DNA of 7,330 bases from an uncultured Bacteroidales bacterium (GTDB taxonomy: Bacteria; Bacteroidota; Bacteroidia; Bacteroidales; UBA932), in assembly GCA_946405485.1 (NCBI GenBank), contig CAMJHJ010000123.1:1-7330 (forward strand). The letters run 5' to 3'. The notes under the pieces were generated by a model that saw nothing but the letters and a program-made list of their open reading frames with translations, was not told the origin of the DNA and did not search any database. The position numbers and the translations under genes were made by a program. Below are positions 1 to 5,442 of the stretch, one piece after another; positions within the stretch are counted from its first letter, which is position 1; each line of letters begins with the position of its first letter.

Positions 1-318
1 CTGCCGGTCCAGCTCCAGTGGGGTCCCGACCTCCTTTTGCTGCGTCCCTACCTCCTTGCAGAACCGTTTGTCGGCTATGCAGTCACGGGTAGCAAGGTCA
101 TCAACTCCGAACGCGCGAAGGTGGACTGGAGCAACATGAAATCCCGCGTGGAGTATGGCGTCGGCGTCGGTGCCGGTGTCGAGGTTTACAACCGCGTGCA
201 GGTGTCCTTCAAGTATTATTGGAACTTCGAGGATGCCACGCAGTGGAGCGACATCACCGACAAGGTGAAGGGGAAGGGTTTCAGCGGCCTGCTCTTTACC
301 GCCGGAATCTTCTTCTAG
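1..318 (+). CDS. Outer-membrane beta-barrel protein (porin/PorT-like), 3' end only
   Basis: The frame is open from the first base of the window to a TAG stop, giving the last 105 residues of a protein whose start lies upstream. What is visible is alternating hydrophobic/polar beta-strand sequence: a strand around RPYLLAEPFVGYAV, a glycine-rich turn (VGVGAGVEV), a strand VQVSFKYYWNF, and a last strand GLLFTAGIFF ending in phenylalanine, the usual C-terminal residue of outer-membrane barrels recognised by the BAM complex. The pattern fits the small Bacteroidota outer-membrane beta-barrel family (PF13568-like). By family it would sit in the outer membrane; substrate and role cannot be read. The TTG at 37 is internal and not a credible start. 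The stop is 3 bases before the next gene. Confidence 0.75.
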   Translation: MPVQLQWGPDLLLLRPYLLAEPFVGYAVTGSKVINSERAKVDWSNMKSRVEYGVGVGAGVEVYNRVQVSFKYYWNFEDATQWSDITDKVKGKGFSGLLFTAGIFF

Positions 319-321
319 CCG

Positions 322-852
322 ATGGATGGGAAGGTAGCCGTCTTTTTCTGCTCGGCGAGTTTCGACATCGACCCCAAATTCAACCAGGCTGCCCGGGATT
401 TTGTCCGTGCAGCTTGTTTGCGTGGATATGCGATCTCTTCCGGCGGCACGACGAAGGGCACGATGAAGGTCGTGGTCGACACCGCGAAGGAATGCGGCGC
501 GCGGACCAAAGGGGTCCTTCCGCGTTTCATGACGGAGGTCGTGCATCCCGGGCTGGACGAGCTGCTGTGGACGGATACGATGGCCGAGCGCAAGGAGCGG
601 CTGCGGGATGATGCGACCGTCGTGGTGGCTCTCCCGGGCGGAATCGGCACCTTGGATGAGTATTTCGAGACCCTGACCCTCGCCAAGCTCGGCGTTTTCC
701 GGGGCAAGGTCATCGCCGTCAACGTGGACGGTTTTTATGACAAGTTGAAAGACCTGCTCGACTATTACGTGGAGATGGGGATGCTGGATGCGCAGACGCG
801 CTCCATCGCCTATTTCGTCAATACGGTCGAGGAGTTCGAAGCACTGCTTTAA
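322..852 (+). CDS. LOG-family (TIGR00730-type) Rossmann-fold protein
   Basis: A 176-residue protein of the LOG / 'lysine decarboxylase-like' family, whose characterised members are cytokinin riboside 5'-monophosphate phosphoribohydrolases that cleave the N-glycosidic bond of nucleotide monophosphates. The signature PGGIGTLDE is at residues 105-113, with the E113 expected of the PGGxGTxxE motif, and the conserved Arg-Lys pair is at R90-K91 (MAERKERL). The N-terminal strand KVAVFFCSAS (4-13) also fits. The usual GGGxxGLMG loop is here SGGTTKGTMK (40-49), a divergent version. Length is close to the family norm. The ATG follows the preceding TAG after 3 bases, and the TAA stop is followed immediately by the next ATG, so it is operonic. 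The family is secure; the physiological substrate in Bacteroidota is not known, and cytokinin production should not be assumed. Confidence 0.85.
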   Translation: MDGKVAVFFCSASFDIDPKFNQAARDFVRAACLRGYAISSGGTTKGTMKVVVDTAKECGARTKGVLPRFMTEVVHPGLDELLWTDTMAERKERLRDDATVVVALPGGIGTLDEYFETLTLAKLGVFRGKVIAVNVDGFYDKLKDLLDYYVEMGMLDAQTRSIAYFVNTVEEFEALL

Positions 853-1836
853 ATGGACTTCAAGAAGGACCACATACGCTTGTTGCAAGACGACTGGACG
901 AAGGTCAGCCGCCTGATGGATTCTGTGCTGCAGAGCGACATCCGGCTGCTGAATGAGGCCAACGGACACATCCTTTCCCACAATGGGAAGATGATCCGGC
1001 CGGCGATGTCCCTGCTGTTCGCGCGCGCTTGCGGTGAATCGGTGTCGGACAACGGCCGGAAGGTGGCTGCCGCGGCGGAATTGCTGCACAACGCGACCCT
1101 CTTGCACGACGATGTGGCAGACTGCAGCGAAGAGCGCCGGGGCGTCCCGACGACCTCTTCCATCCTGGGAGACCGTGCGTCGGTCCTGCTGGGCGATTAC
1201 TGGCTGGTCAAGGCGATGGAGCTGATCCTGGACTGCGGTCCGTATAGCGACAGGGTCACGCGCATCTTCGCCAAGACCCTGTCCGACCTGGCTTCCGGAG
1301 AGATGCTGCAGTTGCAGAAAGCGGTGCTGGGAGATACGTCCCGGGAGGATTATCTCCGCATCATCTATTCCAAGACGGCGTCGCTTTTCGAAGCATCCTG
1401 CGTGTCCGCGGCGGTCTGCGCCGGGGCGTCCGAGACGCTGGTGGAGGCGGCCCGGCAGTACGGCGTCAGCACGGGCATCGCCTTCCAGATCAAGGACGAT
1501 ATCCTTGATTATTCGGCAACGGATGCGCTGGGTAAGCCCGTGGGGATGGATTTGCGGGAGAAGAAGATCACCTTGCCGCTGCTCGGAGCTTTGCAAAGGG
1601 TCAGCGACGAGGAGGGCCGGGAGGTCCGCCGGATGGTGTGCGGGATCGATGCCCATCCGGAGTATTATGAGCAGATCCGGGCCTTTGTCTTCCGGGAAGA
1701 GGGCATCGCGTACGCCGGGTCTGTCTTGGAGGAGTATGTCGCCCGGGCCAAGGAGGCGCTCCGGGCCTTCCCTGCAGGGGAGGCGGTGGAGCTGCTGTCG
1801 AGCCTGGCGGATTTCATAGGGGAGAGACAGTCATGA
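853..1836 (+). CDS. Trans-polyprenyl diphosphate synthase (IspA/IspB superfamily, long-chain type)
   Basis: A 327-residue all-helical isoprenyl diphosphate synthase that would condense isopentenyl diphosphate onto an allylic diphosphate in the cytoplasm. The first aspartate-rich motif is DDVAD at 86-90 and the second is DDILD at 215-219. The substrate-binding GK..RP element is NGKMIRP (44-50), and KPVGMDLREKKITLPLL lies around 228-244. The residue five before the first motif is alanine (A81 in ATLLHDD). In this superfamily a small residue there permits growth beyond C15-C20, so a medium or long chain, probably the menaquinone side chain, is inferred. The exact product length cannot be read. 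The ATG directly abuts the previous TAA, and the TGA overlaps the next start as ATGA, suggesting translational coupling to holB. Length is typical. Confidence 0.92.
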   Translation: MDFKKDHIRLLQDDWTKVSRLMDSVLQSDIRLLNEANGHILSHNGKMIRPAMSLLFARACGESVSDNGRKVAAAAELLHNATLLHDDVADCSEERRGVPTTSSILGDRASVLLGDYWLVKAMELILDCGPYSDRVTRIFAKTLSDLASGEMLQLQKAVLGDTSREDYLRIIYSKTASLFEASCVSAAVCAGASETLVEAARQYGVSTGIAFQIKDDILDYSATDALGKPVGMDLREKKITLPLLGALQRVSDEEGREVRRMVCGIDAHPEYYEQIRAFVFREEGIAYAGSVLEEYVARAKEALRAFPAGEAVELLSSLADFIGERQS

Positions 1837-2861
1837 GGTTTGCCGGGATACAGGGGAACGGGGACGTGAAACGCGTCCTGGCCGGAATGGTGGACGAGGG
1901 CCGGATCCCGCACGCCATCCTTTTCCATGAGGATGACGGCTGCGGGGCGGTGCCGATGTGCGTCGCCTTCCTGCAGTATCTCTGGTGCCCGGACCGCGCA
2001 GACGGGGATTCCTGCGGAGTCTGTCCCGCGTGCAACAAGATCTCGAAGCTGATCCACCCGGACGTGCATTTCGTGTATCCGGTGACGGGCGGATCCCTGA
2101 TCCCGTCCAGCGCCAAGCCCACGGCGCTCTCGTATGTGAAGCAGTGGCGGGAGCTGGTGCTTTCGAACCCTTTCTTCACGGAACGCGACTTGAATGAGGC
2201 GCTGGGGATCGAGGGCAAGTCGTCCCTGATTTCCGTGGCGGATGCGCGGGAGATCCTGGGCCGCCTGGCGTTCCAGTCGCTCGAGGGCGGCTGGCGGGCG
2301 GTGGTGGTCTACTTGCCGGAGAAGATGAATGCGGATGCGGCGAACCGTCTGCTGAAGTCGATCGAGGAGCCGCCGGAGCGTACGCTGTTCCTGCTGGTCA
2401 CGCATGCGCCCGAGAAGGTGCTGCCGACGGTCGCTTCCCGCTGCCAGCACATCCGCCTGGTGCCGGTGCGGCGCCCGGATGCCTTGTCCGGGGAGGAGGA
2501 AGCGGAGGAACGCGAACTGATGGATGCCTTGCTGGAGGCCGTCACGGGCCGGGATCTGTCCGCGGCTTTGGAAGCGGGGGAGGCGATCGCCGCCCTGCCG
2601 TCCCGCGAGCGGATCAAGTCTTTCCTGAAATATGCGTCCCGGACGTTGAGGAACGTGTTCCTCGTGCAGCAGGGACTCACTGAAATCGCGGGGGCGTCCG
2701 AAGAGGAGCTCTCGCTCGCACAGCGTTTCGCGCCCCGGCTGAAACGCTCTTTCTCCCGGTCGGTCCTGCCGCAACTGGACCGCAGCGCGATGCTGGTCGA
2801 CCGGAATGTCAATGCCAAGATCGTCCTGTGCGATCTGGTCAACAAAATGTTCGTGTTATGA
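1833..2861 (+). CDS. holB: DNA polymerase III subunit delta' (clamp loader)
   Basis: A 342-residue AAA+ family protein matching the delta' subunit of the replication clamp loader, which helps open and load the beta sliding clamp. The Walker A region is degenerate (FHEDDGCGAV, about 31-40) as expected for delta', which does not hydrolyse ATP. A zinc-binding cluster is present as C52, C61, C64 and C67 (CGVCPAC), then HPDVHFVYPV. The conserved helix AANRLLKSIEEPP is at 169-181, followed by TLFLLVTHAPEKVLPT and the SRCQ motif at 202-205, as in this family. The C-terminal collar region is less conserved but has normal length. The gene starts within the stop of the polyprenyl synthase gene (ATGA) and ends the same way at the next gene, so it sits in the middle of a coupled operon. 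Confidence 0.93.
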   Translation: MRFAGIQGNGDVKRVLAGMVDEGRIPHAILFHEDDGCGAVPMCVAFLQYLWCPDRADGDSCGVCPACNKISKLIHPDVHFVYPVTGGSLIPSSAKPTALSYVKQWRELVLSNPFFTERDLNEALGIEGKSSLISVADAREILGRLAFQSLEGGWRAVVVYLPEKMNADAANRLLKSIEEPPERTLFLLVTHAPEKVLPTVASRCQHIRLVPVRRPDALSGEEEAEERELMDALLEAVTGRDLSAALEAGEAIAALPSRERIKSFLKYASRTLRNVFLVQQGLTEIAGASEEELSLAQRFAPRLKRSFSRSVLPQLDRSAMLVDRNVNAKIVLCDLVNKMFVL

Positions 2862-4018
2862 GCAACGAAAAAGATTCGATACAGTACGATTGCTTCCGCG
2901 GCTGCACGGTGACGACCGATGTCGCGACCGGCGAGCAGGAGTGCACGTACCGGCGCGGCTGCTGCAAGCTCCGGGATTACGACTATCTCAAGGGCGTGCC
3001 GCAGGCGAGCTACAAGGACCTGTACGAGGTGCGCTTCAAGAATACGCGCAAGGGCTTCTATACCAATGCTTCCGGGCAGAGCGTGAAGCAGGGCGACCTG
3101 GTCGTCGTCGAGGCGGCGACGGGCCACGACCTGGGCATCGTGACGCTGGAAGGGGCGATGGTGGCCCGGCAGATGAAGTGCAAGGGCGTGGATCCTTCGA
3201 CGACCGAGTTCAAGAAGATTTACCGCAAGGCGAGGTCTTTCGATATCGCCAAGTGGCAGGAGGCCATCGCGCGGGAGCATGAGACGATGATCAAGGCGCG
3301 TCAGATCGCGACGGAGATGGGGCTGGAGATGAAGATCGGGGACGTGGAGTTCCAGGGCGACGGGACGAAGGCGATCTTTTATTATATCGCCGACGGCCGC
3401 GTGGATTTCCGGCAGCTGATCAAGGTGTTTGCCGAGGAATTCCGGATCCGCATCGAGATGAAACAGATCGGCGCGCGCCAGGAGGCGGGCCTGATCGGCG
3501 GCCTCGGAGTCTGCGGCCGGGAGCTTTGCTGCGCGAATTATATCACTAATTTCCAGTCGATTACGACCGGTGCGGCGCGGGTCCAGGATTTATCTTTGAA
3601 CCCGCAGAAGCTGGCCGGACAGTGCGGCAAGCTGAAGTGCTGCCTGAACTACGAGGTGGCGACTTACCAGGATGCGCAGTCGCGGATCCCGCGGGTCAGC
3701 GAGCCGCTGGAGTTCGGGGACGGCCTGGCCTATCTGGTCAAGACGGATGTGTTGCGGGGGATGATGTTCTTCTCTTACGAAAAGGGCTCGATGTCAGACC
3801 TTTATGCGCTGACGGCCGCGGAGGTGCAGGAGGTGATCAAGATGAACCGCAACGGCCTGAAGCCGGAGTCGCTGCGCAGCGAGCCGGAGCTTGCGGCGCC
3901 GGACTTCATCGATGCCGTGGGCGACGACAGCATCACGCGTTTCGACAAGCCGCGCGGGAAGGGCAAGGGCCGGGGTGGCCGCAACCGCAAGAAAGGCAAG
4001 GGCGGCGATGCATCGTAG
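2858..4018 (+). CDS. ricT: RicT/YaaT-like PSP1-domain protein, cysteine-rich
   Basis: A 386-residue PSP1 C-terminal-domain protein. The B. subtilis relative RicT (YaaT) forms an Fe-S-containing complex with RicA and RicF that influences RNase Y-dependent mRNA processing; in Bacteroidota the role is less clear. The PSP1 core covers roughly residues 55-190. A signature cysteine cluster follows: C219, C224-C225, C246 and C251-C252 (GVCGRELCC and GQCGKLKCC), good candidates for metal or Fe-S ligands. N-terminal cysteines at C13, C16, C29, C35 and C36 are additional. The tail (about 365-385) is very basic, Gly/Lys/Arg-rich and likely disordered, possibly RNA-binding. I chose the ATG at 2858, which overlaps the holB stop as ATGA, over an in-frame GTG ten codons upstream. 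The 3' end overlaps the following lipoprotein gene by 11 bases. Confidence 0.88.
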   Translation: MSNEKDSIQYDCFRGCTVTTDVATGEQECTYRRGCCKLRDYDYLKGVPQASYKDLYEVRFKNTRKGFYTNASGQSVKQGDLVVVEAATGHDLGIVTLEGAMVARQMKCKGVDPSTTEFKKIYRKARSFDIAKWQEAIAREHETMIKARQIATEMGLEMKIGDVEFQGDGTKAIFYYIADGRVDFRQLIKVFAEEFRIRIEMKQIGARQEAGLIGGLGVCGRELCCANYITNFQSITTGAARVQDLSLNPQKLAGQCGKLKCCLNYEVATYQDAQSRIPRVSEPLEFGDGLAYLVKTDVLRGMMFFSYEKGSMSDLYALTAAEVQEVIKMNRNGLKPESLRSEPELAAPDFIDAVGDDSITRFDKPRGKGKGRGGRNRKKGKGGDAS

Positions 4019-4409
4019 GGCGTTCATATTTTGTGTCGGGGTGCTGCTCCTTTTCGGGGCGGCGGCTTGCACGCGCCCGGTATCGACGGAGCAGTTCGTC
4101 TTTGACGACGGGAGCGGGCAGTTTGACTTCGAACTGGACATGAGTGATTCGCTCTGTACATACGACCTGTCTTTCTATACGAGGCTCGAGTCGCGCCTTT
4201 CGCCTCCGGGTTTCCCGATCCGGGTTTATCTGACTTCCCCGTCGGGGGTGGGCTACAGCGAGACGCTGTTTTATGACGCGTCGGCTTCGCTTGTGGTGCC
4301 TTACCGGGAGGCTTTGGAGCCGGTGGAATACGGGCTCTGGCAGCTGTCGGTGCGGGCGCGGGCCGAGGGCTTGAAGGGAATGGGACTGATCTGCAGCCGG
4401 AGGTATTGA
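4008..4409 (+). CDS. Small lipoprotein, GldH-like
   Basis: A 133-residue putative lipoprotein. It begins with basic MHRR, a hydrophobic segment (FIFCVGVLLLFGAAA, 6-20) and C21, giving AAAC as a non-canonical lipobox (alanine rather than leucine at -3). The mature part, with FDFELDMSDSLCTYDLSFYTRL, PIRVYLTSPSGVGYSETLF and EYGLWQLSVR...GMGLI, matches the layout of GldH, a lipoprotein first described in Flavobacterium gliding and type IX secretion work and often found next to a PSP1-domain gene in Bacteroidota. It is shorter than most GldH proteins I recall (about 150-170 residues). I chose the ATG inside the end of ricT because it places a signal peptide at the N-terminus; upstream codons in this frame are Arg/Ala-rich shadow sequence. 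Assignment to the gld family is moderate, and gliding itself should not be inferred. Confidence 0.65.
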   Translation: MHRRAFIFCVGVLLLFGAAACTRPVSTEQFVFDDGSGQFDFELDMSDSLCTYDLSFYTRLESRLSPPGFPIRVYLTSPSGVGYSETLFYDASASLVVPYREALEPVEYGLWQLSVRARAEGLKGMGLICSRRY

Positions 4410-4449
4410 GGGGTGTTCCGTTTGTTTCTGAGAGTTTGTTTCACGCGAT

Positions 4450-5430
4450 ATGGGACACGATAAGTTACGGAAGTTCGCGGAGAATGAGACGTTCTCCTGT
4501 CTGCTGCAGCCTTCGGCTTCGGAGCTGCTCGCGGACGGGTTTTTTGCGTTGCGGGACCATGCCGTGAAGGGGCGTTGGAATGAGACGATGTTCGACGCGC
4601 CGCGGCCGGTCGTGCTGGAGCTGGGTTGCGGGAAGGGGGAGTATACCATCGATCTGTCGCAACGGATGCCGGATTGCAATTATATCGGCGTGGATATCAA
4701 GGGTGCACGGCTGTGGAAGGGGGCGAAGTATGCGCATGAGCACCGGCTGGGGAATGTGGCTTTCCTGCGGACGCGGATCGAGTTCATCGGGGCGTTTTTT
4801 GCGCCGGATGAGGTGTCGGAGATCTGGCTGACGTTTTCGGATCCGCAGTTGAAGAGTGAGAACAGCCGGCTGACGGCGCCGGTGTTCCTGGAGCGGTACC
4901 GCCGGTTTTTGCGGCCGGGAGGGATCGTGCACCTGAAGACGGACAGCCGTTTCCTGTATGAGTATTCGCTCTCTGTGGCGCGCTGTAATGGGCTGCGGGT
5001 GCTGGCTGCGACTTCCGATCTGTATGGGACGGCGCCGGAGACGCTTTTTGACGCCGGTTTGGTGCAGAGCGGCGCCGGACCGCAGCGTGCAGAGAGTTTA
5101 ACCCCTTCGGGGGAATGCACGCTGCAATCCGACACCACCCTGCAGTCACCGGCAGCCAGGTTCGCTTGCACGGGGGCGCCCTCAGCCGCAGCACCCTGTT
5201 GCGAACCGCAGTCGGTGACCGGCGGATCACGGATTGCGGCGCTGTACGAGGTACAGACGTTTTATGAGCGGATGTTCCGGGCGCAGGGGTATAAAATCTG
5301 CTATCTGGCCTTTACGCTGGACCATGAGGGGCCGTTCGGGCATCCGTCTGCTGAAGAGTTTGATTCCGATTATTGGCGCAGCGTCGAAGGGCCCCGGCAT
5401 TTCGCCACGCCGCCGGATAGAATCAAGTAG
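4450..5430 (+). CDS. trmB: tRNA (guanine-46-N7)-methyltransferase with an in-frame palindromic insertion
   Basis: A 326-residue class I SAM-dependent methyltransferase that would make m7G46 in the tRNA variable loop. The SAM motif VLELGCGKGEY is at 55-65, then GVDIKGARLWKGAKYA (80-95), the catalytic-region strand WLTFSDPQLK (126-135; most members have FPDP, here FSDP) and HLKTDSRFLYEY (161-172). The C-terminal VQTFYERMF (268-276) carries the expected tyrosine-glutamate. The start is supported by MGHDKLRKFAENETF, the conserved N-terminus of Bacteroidota TrmB. The protein is about 70 residues longer than the roughly 255 usual in relatives as I recall them. The surplus lies between DLYGT (190-194) and ALYEVQTFYE (from 264) and is low-complexity Ala/Ser/Pro/Cys sequence encoded by repeat DNA. 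The insert sits in a surface loop near the C-terminus, so activity may be retained. The gene is 40 bases after the lipoprotein gene and 12 bases before the first possible miaA start. Confidence 0.9.
   Translation: MGHDKLRKFAENETFSCLLQPSASELLADGFFALRDHAVKGRWNETMFDAPRPVVLELGCGKGEYTIDLSQRMPDCNYIGVDIKGARLWKGAKYAHEHRLGNVAFLRTRIEFIGAFFAPDEVSEIWLTFSDPQLKSENSRLTAPVFLERYRRFLRPGGIVHLKTDSRFLYEYSLSVARCNGLRVLAATSDLYGTAPETLFDAGLVQSGAGPQRAESLTPSGECTLQSDTTLQSPAARFACTGAPSAAAPCCEPQSVTGGSRIAALYEVQTFYERMFRAQGYKICYLAFTLDHEGPFGHPSAEEFDSDYWRSVEGPRHFATPPDRIK
5082..5125 (+). repeat. Hairpin with C(TTCG)G tip inside trmB
   Basis: A perfect 10-bp inverted repeat (GCAGCGTGCA at 5082-5091, TGCACGCTGC at 5116-5125) encloses a second perfect stem, CCCC at 5102-5105 with GGGG at 5110-5113, closed by TTCG. 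C(UUCG)G is an exceptionally stable RNA tetraloop. The unit lies inside the extra coding block of trmB (about residues 211-226), is read through without a stop, and touches the palindromic element to its right. It has no run of T after it, so it is unlikely to be a terminator. It may be a separate small palindromic insertion or an outer part of the neighbouring element. Confidence 0.75.
5120..5241 (-). repeat. Palindromic coding repeat, copy in trmB (shorter form)
   Basis: This is an imperfect long palindrome. The ends 5120-5131 and 5230-5241 are inverted repeats with 11 of 12 pairs plus one G-T. Nested inside are GTCACCG (5145-5151) with CGGTGAC (5213-5219), and GGTTCGC (5159-5165) with GCGAACC (5201-5207). 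Bases 5155-5193 are the exact reverse complement of 5709-5747 in miaA (39 of 39; 42 of 43 when extended to 5151), and 5194-5211 match the reverse complement of 5640-5657 at 17 of 18. The 51 nt that separate the two blocks in miaA are absent here. It encodes about residues 224-264 of TrmB (AARFACTGAPSAAAPCCEPQ in the middle). The minus sign only marks orientation relative to the miaA copy. Exact borders are uncertain because no target-site duplication is obvious. Confidence 0.88.
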
Positions 5431-5442
5431 TTAAGAGCCACG

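Noticed and set aside
1665..2774. Long minus-strand open frame (369 codons) opposite the polyprenyl synthase and holB genes
   Set aside because: Its composition (Arg, Gln and His runs) is that of a shadow, and the sense-strand genes carry clear family motifs.
2828..2857. In-frame GTG start giving RicT ten extra residues
   Set aside because: The ATG at 2858 makes the same ATGA overlap seen at the previous junction, and the extra residues only mirror the end of holB.
2309..3280. Long minus-strand open frame (323 codons) across holB and ricT
   Set aside because: It is antisense to two well-supported genes, is Arg/His/Leu-rich as expected for shadows of GC-rich genes, and shows no family motif.
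3591..3598. TATCTTTG, a perfect Bacteroidota -7 box on the plus strand
   Set aside because: It lies inside ricT, encodes part of the conserved DLSLNP segment, and no gene starts within 400 bases downstream; it is more likely chance, although an internal promoter for the lipoprotein gene cannot be excluded.
5082..5125. Rho-independent terminator inside trmB
   Set aside because: The hairpin is strong but is not followed by T residues, and the reading frame continues through it into conserved TrmB sequence.
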